Shown: in pieces, positions 41,350 to 49,324 of the stretch
Layout of the letters: every line of letters starts with the position of its first letter
Position numbering within the stretch: the stretch's first letter is position 1
Virus record (IMG/VR): IMGVR_UViG_3300045919_000097
Span: 1-64,000 of that record
Reading direction: 5' to 3' (one strand)
Source: a virus
DNA length: 64,000 bases
Notes under the pieces: generated by a model
Database searches by the model: none
Told to the model about the DNA's origin: nothing
What the model saw: only the letters and a program-made list of their open reading frames with translations
Position numbers and translations under genes: made by a program

Positions 41350-43785
41350 ATGGATCTCAAACTTGAAGACCTGTCGCCAGAAGACAGGAAGGCTCTTCCA
41401 CACAATCATCCTCTGCTTGATGAGTATGCTGAGCGCATGGCTGCCAAGTACGGTGTTGATCCTGCACTTGTGCTTGGCATCAAGAACGTTGGTGAACGCT
41501 CTGAGTCTAACTCAGTCAGTTCTAAGAAGGCTCGTGGCGTCATGCAGACAATACCAGCCACGGCCAAAGCACTTGGTATTGTGGACCAGACAGATCCTGT
41601 CCAGTCCATTGAGGGCGGCGTCAAGCTCATATCCCAGCACAGCAAGCAGCTAGGTACGAGTGACCCCGCCGTTTTGGCGGCAGCTTACCACGCTGGCCCA
41701 GGTTCCAAAGCCGTGAAGTCTGGGGATTTCAGTGGAATGCCTAAGACTGAGGCTTACTCTCAACGGGTTGCTGACTACGTCAAGGCAAACCCTAAGACTG
41801 TACCAGCCCAACCGGCAGCTGAGCCATCTGAGACACCCTCTGATAAGCCAGGGATGACTAAATTGCCTGCTGGGATTACTATAGACGACCTCAATCCAGA
41901 CGACAAGATTGCATACATGAAGTCCTTCTACAAGGCCAATCCTGGAACGAGTCCCACAAGTGGAAACAGCTTTGGTGAGAATGCACTTATAGGTGCGGGT
42001 AAGTTCTTTTCCGATACCGGCTCAGGTCTCCGCCAGGTTGCTGCAAACGTGGTAAATCCAGTGACCCATGCTTTTGGCGGCAAGGATCTGCTTCCACAAG
42101 ATTATGAAGGCGAAAAAGAACGGCGCGTCCAGGACGATGCACTCATGCGTACGTGGGGTGGCAACATGGGATACATGGGTGCTGCTGCAACGTCCTTGGC
42201 TCTACCGGGTGCTGGTGTTGCTAAGGGCGTGGGATCAGTTGTGAATCCAATTGCACGGTTGCTGACAAACCCAGTTGCTCGTGCAGCAGTTGCCAAGTAT
42301 GGAACCATTGCAGGTGCTGCTGGTGCATTGTCTACGCTGACACCAACCACAAGACCAGGTGAACGTACTGAGAACGCAGCTGTCGGTGCTGCACTTGGAC
42401 CTGTTGCAGACGTTGCACTTAGTGGCGGTGCAAACCTTGCTCGGCGCGGTATCAACTGGGTTGGAGACCACGTAAACCTTGGTCCTCTGCTTCGCCCTTC
42501 GTTCAATGCCCAGGCAACACCGGAAGCAAGGCAGGCAGTTGCTCGCGCAGCCATGAACGACGTGCCAGTATATCCACAGCAGTTGGACGCGCCAGGAACC
42601 CAGCTTTCAGCTGGCCAGACTGCAGACCAGACGTCACGGCTGACGCGTGCAATGAATGCAACCCATGGATCTGAGTCTGATAATATCCCAGGCGCGTTGA
42701 ACGATACCAGAGACCGTCTTAGTGACGTCTATCAGCAGATCTTTGGCAACCGTACCATCCCGCTGAACACACCATCTGGACCTGCACCGGCCAACGGCTT
42801 GCCGCCTCCTGGAGGCACTCAGTCTCCAAGCATGCTTGCACAACGGTTGATGCAGATCAGGGCACAATACCTGCAAGCTAAGCCTATGAGCACGCCAGAC
42901 CAAGGTCTGCTGCAGGACATTGACTCTGCTCTTGCCCATATCAACAACGGTGGTACCTTGTCGGGACGCCAGTATCAGAACTACCTACGTGACTACAATT
43001 CTTCAGCGGCACGTGCTGCTCGTAGCTCCATCCAGAACAATGTGATGACTGGGTCTGCTGACCATGAAGCATCTGCAGCTTATGGCCAAATGCGTGATGC
43101 CTTAATGGACCACGCATCTCAATATATTCCTCAGTGGCATCAAGACGCATTCAGAACAGCCAACCGCCAATGGCGCAATATGGCAACGCTCCAGAAGTTG
43201 GCACCTGCTGACATCAATGCGGACTTTAATCCTACGACTGTGGCTCGTGCACTTCAGCGTACTCCAGGAGGTACGTACGATGCAACAGATCCTACGCTCC
43301 AAGATCTTGCTCGGTTTGGCACGTCGTTCATGGGTCTTGATGCTAACCAAGGCAAAAAAGGCATTTTTGATATTTTGAAATCCGGGGCAAAGAAAGCAGC
43401 TCCATTCATTGCTACTGGTCTTGGCGAAGGTGCATTGATTGCATCGAGTACAACTCATGAAGATGACGAAAGCCCATGGGTCAAGGTACTTAAAGCTTCG
43501 CTCTTGCCAGCTGGTTACATGGCAGCAGCAGCAGCTGGCCGAGGATCCTTGAACAAGCCAGTCACCTTGAACCAACTCAATGAGCCACGTGGTGCCCTTG
43601 CCGATCTTTCGCGAATCCTTCAGCTGGCTCCTGCTGTTGAAGGTGCTACTGCTGCCCACAGCAAAATGAATGATGATGGTGAGGAACTGGATGATGATGG
43701 ATACGTTAAAGGCTACAATCCAAAGGATTCTGGAGCACCACGCATAGAGGTCCACGGCATCGGCAACAGAGGAGATGGACAATGA
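41350..43785 (+). CDS. Virion-associated lytic transglycosylase
   Basis: 811 residues. The N-terminal 150 residues contain a soluble lytic transglycosylase (SLT/goose-lysozyme-like) domain: AAKYGVDPALVLGIKNVGERS with the catalytic Glu near residue 49, ARGVMQTIPATAKALGI and AAAYHAGPGSKAV. The rest is long and Ala/Gly/Pro-rich with hydrophobic stretches (MGAAATSLALPGAG, and others) that could insert into membranes. The usual ESxFNP motif is altered to NVGERSESNSV. This enzyme would open the peptidoglycan locally when DNA is injected. It overlaps the next gene by 4 nt. Confidence 0.8.
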   Translation: MDLKLEDLSPEDRKALPHNHPLLDEYAERMAAKYGVDPALVLGIKNVGERSESNSVSSKKARGVMQTIPATAKALGIVDQTDPVQSIEGGVKLISQHSKQLGTSDPAVLAAAYHAGPGSKAVKSGDFSGMPKTEAYSQRVADYVKANPKTVPAQPAAEPSETPSDKPGMTKLPAGITIDDLNPDDKIAYMKSFYKANPGTSPTSGNSFGENALIGAGKFFSDTGSGLRQVAANVVNPVTHAFGGKDLLPQDYEGEKERRVQDDALMRTWGGNMGYMGAAATSLALPGAGVAKGVGSVVNPIARLLTNPVARAAVAKYGTIAGAAGALSTLTPTTRPGERTENAAVGAALGPVADVALSGGANLARRGINWVGDHVNLGPLLRPSFNAQATPEARQAVARAAMNDVPVYPQQLDAPGTQLSAGQTADQTSRLTRAMNATHGSESDNIPGALNDTRDRLSDVYQQIFGNRTIPLNTPSGPAPANGLPPPGGTQSPSMLAQRLMQIRAQYLQAKPMSTPDQGLLQDIDSALAHINNGGTLSGRQYQNYLRDYNSSAARAARSSIQNNVMTGSADHEASAAYGQMRDALMDHASQYIPQWHQDAFRTANRQWRNMATLQKLAPADINADFNPTTVARALQRTPGGTYDATDPTLQDLARFGTSFMGLDANQGKKGIFDILKSGAKKAAPFIATGLGEGALIASSTTHEDDESPWVKVLKASLLPAGYMAAAAAGRGSLNKPVTLNQLNEPRGALADLSRILQLAPAVEGATAAHSKMNDDGEELDDDGYVKGYNPKDSGAPRIEVHGIGNRGDGQ

Positions 43786-44921
43786 GTGGCATTGTAGATC
43801 TGTCGCGCCTTGCTCGTGAAGGCGGAGGTGCACTGGCCGAAGCCTACTCCAATCTGGGCCGCAAATGGACACCTGAATTGCAAGCCATCCAGAAGCGTGT
43901 TGGTGAGTTCTATCAAGGCCTTACCTCGGCCAACCCTGAGTACTTTGCAACGTCTAAGGAGATCCCCAAAGGCGCTGATCCAGAGATCATGCGGTTGCTA
44001 GCCAAGAAGCATGGGTTTGATCCTGATGAGTTCAAGTATGAACAAGGATCTGTGACGCATCGTCCCACCGGTACATCCATTGGGCCCACTGGTGACACTC
44101 CATTGCTTCTTGCAAAGCAAGCACAAGAAGCCCGTGATAAAGGACAAGAGTCCTTAGCTCGTAGCATCATTGACAAGCTCAGGTTTTCAAAAGTTGCCGG
44201 GATGGGACCATCTAGTGACTTTTTGAATGCAGACTTGATCGGTGCCGATTCAGGTACTGGCATGGCGCGGAAGCTTTATCCATTCTACTCAGATTGGCTG
44301 ATGGCCCATCCAGGAACCGGGCTTGAGCAACAAGGTATTACGGGGTCTAACCTTCAGAAGAAGGCCATGTATCAACTTCAGCCATTGGAAAAGTATGGTG
44401 AAGGATTCATGAACCGTAGCGAATTTTCCCCAGGCCAACTTGATTCCAATTGGGGTCAGCACAACAACGTCAGCCGGTTGACTGGTTCAGATCTGCCAAC
44501 TCAAGTTGGTGCACTGAACATGGCTATTGGCAACAACACAAATGCCAAGATCCACACTTTGCTGCAGTCTGCGCACGATGAGCTTGGTTCTCGGCTCTTA
44601 GACACTGGTGCTGATACGCCAGAGTTCAAGGCCCTGCTAGCTAAGCTAGACAGAGCCAAGAACGCTGGACTGACCACAACGTCATTTCCATCGAGCAACA
44701 ATAACTTCCAAGACCTGTCTAGTATCATCAGAGACATCTCAGGAGAGCTCAAGATTGACCAGCCAGTTGGCTACGACAGCCTACGCCGCATGGGCATAAC
44801 TAACGACGTCCTGAGGAACCCAGATATGGTTCCCCAGGATATTCCTAGTGAGCTAACAAAGGGTCTTGCTCGGGCGAGAGGTGGGCTGGTGACCCAGTCT
44901 CGTACACCTCGCGGGCAGTAG
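43782..44921 (+). CDS. Internal virion protein, last gene of the late block
   Basis: 379 residues, helical and charged, with no enzyme signature. Residues 50-110 include NPEYFATSKEIPKGADPEIMRLLAKKHGFDPDEF. The C-terminus ends GLARARGGLVTQSRTPRGQ, carrying the GGxV motif shared with other virion proteins here. It follows the transglycosylase with a 4-nt overlap and is the last rightward gene. Its final 77 bases overlap, on the opposite strand, the 3' end of the deacetylase gene; no terminator separates them. Confidence 0.6.
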   Translation: MSGIVDLSRLAREGGGALAEAYSNLGRKWTPELQAIQKRVGEFYQGLTSANPEYFATSKEIPKGADPEIMRLLAKKHGFDPDEFKYEQGSVTHRPTGTSIGPTGDTPLLLAKQAQEARDKGQESLARSIIDKLRFSKVAGMGPSSDFLNADLIGADSGTGMARKLYPFYSDWLMAHPGTGLEQQGITGSNLQKKAMYQLQPLEKYGEGFMNRSEFSPGQLDSNWGQHNNVSRLTGSDLPTQVGALNMAIGNNTNAKIHTLLQSAHDELGSRLLDTGADTPEFKALLAKLDRAKNAGLTTTSFPSSNNNFQDLSSIIRDISGELKIDQPVGYDSLRRMGITNDVLRNPDMVPQDIPSELTKGLARARGGLVTQSRTPRGQ

Positions 44922-45720
44922 ACACAGTCCCAAGATGGAGCAAAACTGTCTTGCTTCCGTTGTAACCACCGGCCAAGTTAAACACAAGAGGTGTATCATG
45001 AGACTTGCAATGCTCAAAGACCGTGTAGTCGCGCTCCTTCCAGTCAACGTCATTCAAGTATCCGGCACCGTACGGGTCATCTTTGTGAGAGTCCGCACCG
45101 GCTTGGTAAATCACAAGATCCCAAGCTTTCTTGCTCAGAGACTCTTTGAGCCGCTCTTGCGCACGTACAAAGTCGCCCGCCGTCGACGACCGGTCCAAAG
45201 AACATTGTTCTAGCCAGTCATTCCATCCATGGTGCTCAATCAGGTCTTGAGTGCCATCACCATAGTGGCCATCACCGTCAACAATCAAGACGTTGGCCAA
45301 TGGGTTCATTGATTTGACCGCAGATGCCGCAAGTGCCAAGCCGTTGAAAGTGCAGTATCCAGCTGAGTGTGCATAGTGAGCATGGTGGAAACCAGACAAA
45401 GGCGCAAAGACTGGTTGACGGGTTTGGGCAGCTACGACTGAGGCATGCGTCAAGATTGAACAAGACATCAGTGAGTGATCGTTGGCAACTGGGCTGAAAT
45501 CCCCGTAACCATTCATGATTTCTCCGCGCATAATGCCACGCACCAGTTCACGGTTATGGATGTTGCACAAAGCTTCAAGCGTTGAGATCTCGCCTTGGAC
45601 GTCTTGTGTAACGTCAAAGATCTTGTCAACGGCCAAGTTTGCCGCCAATTGGAAAACCTTAGAACCTTTTGACAGGTTGGTTGCGCCAGTGATAGCGCGT
45701 GGTGCTTTGTAAATGATCAT
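44845..45720 (-). CDS. HDAC-fold deacetylase/amidohydrolase
   Basis: 291 residues of the arginase/deacetylase superfamily (histone deacetylase, acetylpolyamine amidohydrolase, acetoin utilisation). The complete active site is visible: the His pair in SGFHHAHYAHSAGYC (H112-H113), zinc ligands D150 and H152 in VDGDGHYGDGTQ, D210 in YQAGADSHKDDP, and the transition-state Tyr253 in LAGGYNGS. The fold normally removes acetyl groups from lysine or polyamine amines. Its ATG overlaps the stop of the dCMP deaminase gene, so it is translated with the nucleotide/base-modification operon. A role in processing a modified base or a polyamine donor is inferred. Modification of host proteins is an alternative. 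Confidence 0.82.
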   Translation of the reverse strand: MIIYKAPRAITGATNLSKGSKVFQLAANLAVDKIFDVTQDVQGEISTLEALCNIHNRELVRGIMRGEIMNGYGDFSPVANDHSLMSCSILTHASVVAAQTRQPVFAPLSGFHHAHYAHSAGYCTFNGLALAASAVKSMNPLANVLIVDGDGHYGDGTQDLIEHHGWNDWLEQCSLDRSSTAGDFVRAQERLKESLSKKAWDLVIYQAGADSHKDDPYGAGYLNDVDWKERDYTVFEHCKSHDTPLVFNLAGGYNGSKTVLLHLGTVSTAREVYETGSPAHLSPEQDPLLAH

Positions 45721-46235
45721 AATTGTATTCCAGGAATGTTGATTGTATACCTAAGATCATGTTGATCCCAGGAACGACCGGATCCTTCCCAAAGCGTTCT
45801 GGCTTCTGAATGAGGATACTCCTCAAGGAAAACGATCCGTTGGCATGATGTATTCAGCAGCAGCTTTGTACAGGTCATGCATGGGCTTGCTGTTACGTAA
45901 GCCGTGTGAATTGAATAAACGTCACGGCACTGAAGCAATGCATTCTGTTCAGCATGGATTGCTTGGCATCCATCAAGATTAGTACCACTAGGTGCGTGCG
46001 CAGCTGGGCAAGCATGTTGATAAACCAATCGCCTTGTGTTCTGAGTTGGATGGTCTTCCATCCCAGTTGGTTCATTACAATGAGGTTGCCCAGCAGCAAC
46101 GCCGTTGTACCCAGTAGCAAGCACGTGGCCGCGCTCGTTAAGCAGGACTGCTCCTACATTACGGCGCAGACACGTGGCACGTTCAGCAGTGACCACGGCT
46201 AATGCCATGGCCCATGAGTCACGACTAGGACGCAC
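45717..46235 (-). CDS. Deoxycytidylate deaminase
   Basis: 172 residues from GTG at 46235, chosen because the product then begins MRPSRDSWAMALAVVTAERATCLRRNVGAVL, the usual start of phage dCMP deaminases, and GGTGG precedes it. Zinc-site motifs HAEQNALLQ (His plus catalytic Glu) and SPCMTC (two Cys) are intact. It converts dCMP to dUMP, feeding thymidylate synthesis and lowering dCMP. It overlaps the hydroxymethylase gene upstream by 11 nt and the deacetylase gene downstream by 4 nt. T4 carries the same enzyme beside its hydroxymethylation pathway. Confidence 0.88.
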   Translation of the reverse strand: MRPSRDSWAMALAVVTAERATCLRRNVGAVLLNERGHVLATGYNGVAAGQPHCNEPTGMEDHPTQNTRRLVYQHACPAAHAPSGTNLDGCQAIHAEQNALLQCRDVYSIHTAYVTASPCMTCTKLLLNTSCQRIVFLEEYPHSEARTLWEGSGRSWDQHDLRYTINIPGIQL

Positions 46236-47019
46236 GTTCCCACCACCGTTCTTTATCGCCGGGCGATGTTTCACGAAGCACACGGAGGCACTCCATCAGA
46301 ACATCTTCGCTCTTGAACATGACAACCGGTGGCTCAACGCTCTGTGGGAAGTACATGGCCTTGCCATACTTCTCAACAATGGCCGTAGCTTCATCCCATT
46401 GCTCTTGATAGAGATGAGACGATGCTGCGGTCACATACAACATCCCAGGATGCAACAACGTGCCATACTGTTCGCGGATCCGAGCGCAGATCTTGTATCC
46501 AAGCATTGTGAAGTTAAACACGTCATATGGAAGACCCAGCCATGCGTCAGACGACCTCATGAATACGTGAATATTCAGTTCATTGCCTTTGCGGATGGAT
46601 GCAGTGATTGCCACGGTACAAGGTACATCCTTGGTTGCCGGCGGGTTCTCTTTCCAGATTGTCATGCAAGCTTGGCGTGTATTGACATCGTCAACTAGCT
46701 TCCTGCAAACATAGTCAATCTGGGATTCAATGCGAGGACCGTAGGCACCAAAGAACGACTCACCGTTATCGCTGAAATCAGCAATGCGCTTGTTCCAAGG
46801 TGCAATATCATCCACCTTGTTACTGCCACTGAGGATCCAGTAGGCTTCAGCGGCCATGAACCGGTAACTGAGCTTGCGTTCAGGTATGGTAAGCACTGGC
46901 CACTTCATGTTGACTACCACCCTGTGATGAGGCAGCTCCAGCGTCTGCTTTCCGCGCGGACTTACCTTGTCACCAACAGCCATGATAGCAGCCAGTGTTT
47001 TGATCCATTCAAAGTTCAT
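46225..47019 (-). CDS. Thymidylate-synthase-fold pyrimidine hydroxymethylase, probably dCMP-specific
   Basis: 264 residues of the thymidylate synthase/pyrimidine hydroxymethylase family. FFGAYGPR (91-96), RQACMTIW (115-122), the catalytic Cys134 in DVPCTVAI and FMRSSDAWLGLPYDVFNF are all visible. Two features point away from thymidylate synthase: Cys is followed by Thr as in T4 gp42 (synthases have PCH), and the residue that reads the base is Asp166 (GLPYD) instead of the synthase Asn. In T4 dCMP hydroxymethylase that Asp selects cytosine. The predicted product is 5-hydroxymethyl-dCMP from dCMP and methylene-tetrahydrofolate. A divergent synthase remains possible. Confidence 0.75.
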   Translation of the reverse strand: MNFEWIKTLAAIMAVGDKVSPRGKQTLELPHHRVVVNMKWPVLTIPERKLSYRFMAAEAYWILSGSNKVDDIAPWNKRIADFSDNGESFFGAYGPRIESQIDYVCRKLVDDVNTRQACMTIWKENPPATKDVPCTVAITASIRKGNELNIHVFMRSSDAWLGLPYDVFNFTMLGYKICARIREQYGTLLHPGMLYVTAASSHLYQEQWDEATAIVEKYGKAMYFPQSVEPPVVMFKSEDVLMECLRVLRETSPGDKERWWERAS

Positions 47020-47435
47020 TCGTCTTCATCCTTGATACGTGGATCCGCCAGGAAAAAACCGGCGTAGTTGATGATGTCAAGAGCAGTATCGTTCAATCCT
47101 TCAAAGTTAGAGGCTGAACCATCCATTTCTTTGCGGGTAAGTGATACGAAGCGCTCAGTCTTAGTATGCAGCATCTGTGCATAGCTAATGGTCCCAAAAG
47201 GGAAATAACCAGTGCGGTCAATCGTGTGCGGATCGCTTTGCCCATGGTTGTAGTCCTCACTCTTCTTGATGCAGAGCAGAGCAGCTGTGGCCAAAGCACC
47301 GGGATGACCTCCGCGGCGCTGGAGTTCCAGCAGTAGCAACTTAGTGCCGTAGCCTTTGAGGTCGTCAATGGCATACTGAAATGTCTCACCGATATGAGAC
47401 ACGCCTTCCGGCAATGGTGGTGTCATTCCAGCCAT
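47016..47435 (-). CDS. Nmad1/DUF1599 nucleotide-modification-associated protein
   Basis: 139 residues. KKSEDYNHG, GTISYAQMLHTKTERFVSLTRKE and GLNDTALDIINYAGFFLA match the DUF1599 domain, renamed nucleotide modification associated domain 1 (Nmad1) because of its recurring presence in phage base-hypermodification operons. The domain is helical and its reaction is not known. It overlaps the hydroxymethylase gene by 4 nt and shares a TAATG junction with the MazG-type gene. Together they form one coupled nucleotide-metabolism unit. Confidence 0.78.
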   Translation of the reverse strand: MAGMTPPLPEGVSHIGETFQYAIDDLKGYGTKLLLLELQRRGGHPGALATAALLCIKKSEDYNHGQSDPHTIDRTGYFPFGTISYAQMLHTKTERFVSLTRKEMDGSASNFEGLNDTALDIINYAGFFLADPRIKDEDE

Positions 47436-47923
47436 TACTTTGCCGCCCCATTTTGATCATACTTACCGTAGGCATTCAGCAGAGGCTGATTGTAGAAGGC
47501 GTTGAACTCTGCCCTGTCCAAAATCGCTTCAGTCTGAGGTGGGACCCAGCCAGGAGGCTTGCACACATCAATGTCAATGCCACGGGCAGTCTTGCCAATG
47601 ACTTTGGCCATGTTGGCACGTTGGACGTCCTGCCACAGATCTTCCCAAGGAAGACCCATCTCAATGGCAGTTCCCTTGGCAACGTAGACAAGGTCAATCA
47701 GTGCATCGGCCATGAGAGCCAAGTTGTTGTTGCCCTGAGCTTCCTTGAATTCATCCAGCTCTTCCTGCATGAACCGTATGCGTTCATGGACTCGCTGAGA
47801 CGTCACCAACCGCTGAGTCGGATGATTAGAGATTGGCTGCTTGAACTTCTCGTAAAAAGCGCGGACATCTTCCATCTCGTCATAGAAGAACATCCGCTTA
47901 ATGAAGGTAAGTAGTTTTCTCAT
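47435..47923 (-). CDS. MazG-type nucleoside triphosphate pyrophosphohydrolase
   Basis: 162 residues from ATG at 47923 (the overlap with the methyltransferase stop sets the start). It carries the all-alpha NTP pyrophosphatase pattern: FMQEELDEFKEA (EExxE helix), ADALIDLVYVAKGTAIEMGL (ExxD/DxxY helix), then WQDVQRANMAKV and CKPPGWVPPQ. Enzymes of this fold hydrolyse dNTPs to dNMPs. T4 gp56 dCTPase belongs to the same superfamily and supplies dCMP for hydroxymethylation while removing dCTP. By context this gene is a candidate dCTPase/dUTPase; specificity cannot be read from the sequence. Confidence 0.78.
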   Translation of the reverse strand: MRKLLTFIKRMFFYDEMEDVRAFYEKFKQPISNHPTQRLVTSQRVHERIRFMQEELDEFKEAQGNNNLALMADALIDLVYVAKGTAIEMGLPWEDLWQDVQRANMAKVIGKTARGIDIDVCKPPGWVPPQTEAILDRAEFNAFYNQPLLNAYGKYDQNGAAK

Positions 47924-48678
47924 TTGCGGCAGACCCAAAGGTTGTTCCGGGCATCATCTGGGTAGAGTGGTGCAAAGAGGCAAGAGATTGCATCATTGTC
48001 GTAATATTGTTCCAGCGCCTTACGGACCTCAACAATAGCAGCTTTGGAGGCTCTGTCCGTCTCCGCCTTCCCGATATGCTTGATGTCCATGAAGGTGCCG
48101 TAACGTTTTTCGACTGTGAACCCAGCCTTCTCAGTAGCTTTCTGGAGTTCGGGGACAGTGTACTCGTGAATATGGTTCGCTGCATGGCGCACTCCATCGT
48201 AGCAAGGTGTTGACATCAGCATGATGCCGCCAGGTTTGAGAGCTGCAAAGCAAGCTTTGAGCATCTTTGCTCCGTGCTCTACCTTCATGTGCTCAATGAC
48301 CTCGAAGTGAACCACAATGTCAAAGCCACCAGCGTTTTCACCTTTGAGGAGCTCTTTGTAGCGCTCAACAAAGTTGAATTCACCGAGGAAGTTCAAGCGT
48401 CCAGCATTCGATGGCTTGAGCTTGTTCAGATCAACGCCAGTGTAATGCAAGACATGGGGAGCAGCACCTCCGGTCAGGATTTTGCTCAACGGTTTGTCCT
48501 CACCGCATCCGATTTCAAGGACGCGGTCTTTGACAGTGATGAACCGTCGAGCATAGCTCCAGCGCCAGAAGTGCGCAGAGTAATCACGACCCAGCGTTTT
48601 CCCATGCCCATTGGCGTGGAGCTGAGTCGTGTCGTAGTCGCGATCGTCGCGATTCTTTTCTTTACGGGTGGTAGCCAT
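47920..48678 (-). CDS. Class I SAM-dependent methyltransferase
   Basis: 252 residues. SAM-binding motif I RVLEIGCGEDKPLSK lies near residue 52, the acidic TGVDLNKLKP near 80, and FDIVVHFEVIEHMKVEHGAKML with FAALKPGGIMLMSTPCYDG (motifs IV-VI) follow. The build is that of Methyltransf_11/UbiG-like small-molecule methylases, not of classical DNA methyltransferases (no target-recognition domain, no DPPY). It is the first gene of the coupled modification operon, with a GCTGAGGA leader 14-21 bases before its ATG. A nucleotide or base precursor is a possible substrate, which is inference. Confidence 0.75.
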   Translation of the reverse strand: MATTRKEKNRDDRDYDTTQLHANGHGKTLGRDYSAHFWRWSYARRFITVKDRVLEIGCGEDKPLSKILTGGAAPHVLHYTGVDLNKLKPSNAGRLNFLGEFNFVERYKELLKGENAGGFDIVVHFEVIEHMKVEHGAKMLKACFAALKPGGIMLMSTPCYDGVRHAANHIHEYTVPELQKATEKAGFTVEKRYGTFMDIKHIGKAETDRASKAAIVEVRKALEQYYDNDAISCLFAPLYPDDARNNLWVCRK

Positions 48679-48715
48679 TATTGGTGGGTCCTCAGCAGAG
48701 TTTTTCCACGCAGGC

Positions 48716-49324
48716 TTACTTGGCGTCGGGCGGATTCATGCCCTTCTTGGTCAGATCCTTACGGTACCAAGCAACGTAGCTGCGCTTGTTGTCGTCCAGG
48801 CCAAACTTGGCTTGTACTTTCTCGAAGATCTTGTTGTCGGTCAGCTTGTCATCCATGATCAATTGCTTGAACAGGGCAGCAGCAGTCTCGGCTGGGACCT
48901 TCTTCTCAGGTGCGCCGTCAGCAGATGCTTTTGCAGCAGTCTTTTTGGCGGCGGGTTTTGCTGCAGCAGACTTTGCGGCAGGCTTTTCCGTTTTAGCAGC
49001 GGACGCTTTTTTGGCAGTTGCCATTTGGATTTCCTTAGGGGTCAGTTTAACAAGGCGGCCGAGTTCTTCCAAGGCCTCCGCGGATGCCCCGACAGACATT
49101 GCATACTGTGCATAAAGCGCAGCGCAGCGTTCCGGCGGGTAATCAGTAAGCTGTTGGTACAACTCACTGAATGCTTTACTGGGCATTGATTCAACATTGA
49201 AGCCGTTCTCAATGCTCAGCGGAATGAATTCTACAGTGCTTCCACCGCGTAGTGCTAAGCACGTGCGGCGCTGCAGATCTGCACAAACGGCAGGAAATTT
49301 GGTGACTGGAGACAGTTTTGACAT
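48716..49324 (-). CDS. DNA-binding-like early protein with H1-type Lys/Ala linker
   Basis: 202 residues. An N-terminal 100-residue domain (ALRGGSTVEFIPLSIENGF, PPERCAALYAQYAMSVGASAEALEELGRLV) is joined by an H1-like Ala/Lys/Pro-rich linker of about 45 residues to a C-terminal helical domain (FKQLIMDDKLTDNKIFEKVQAKFGLDDNKRSYVAWYRKDLTKKG). The C-terminal pattern is repeated in other phage nucleoid-like proteins. An internal ATG at 49023 with AAGGAAAT upstream could give a second, shorter product. An extended -10 promoter and a GCTGAGGA leader precede the start at 49324. A DNA-binding role is inferred from composition. Confidence 0.68.
   Translation of the reverse strand: MSKLSPVTKFPAVCADLQRRTCLALRGGSTVEFIPLSIENGFNVESMPSKAFSELYQQLTDYPPERCAALYAQYAMSVGASAEALEELGRLVKLTPKEIQMATAKKASAAKTEKPAAKSAAAKPAAKKTAAKASADGAPEKKVPAETAAALFKQLIMDDKLTDNKIFEKVQAKFGLDDNKRSYVAWYRKDLTKKGMNPPDAK

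Noticed and set aside
43102-43872. 256-codon antisense frame over the transglycosylase gene
   Set aside because: Composition is rich in Cys, Ser and Trp, typical of antisense translation, with no domain and no start signals.
45740-45760. TATACAAT sequence upstream of the deacetylase gene as a separate promoter
   Set aside because: It lies inside the dCMP deaminase coding sequence, lacks a -35 at the right spacing and is not needed, since the genes are translationally coupled.
46225-47019. Ordinary thymidylate synthase annotation
   Set aside because: PCT instead of PCH and Asp in place of the base-reading Asn favour a dCMP hydroxymethylase. A synthase is kept only as an alternative.
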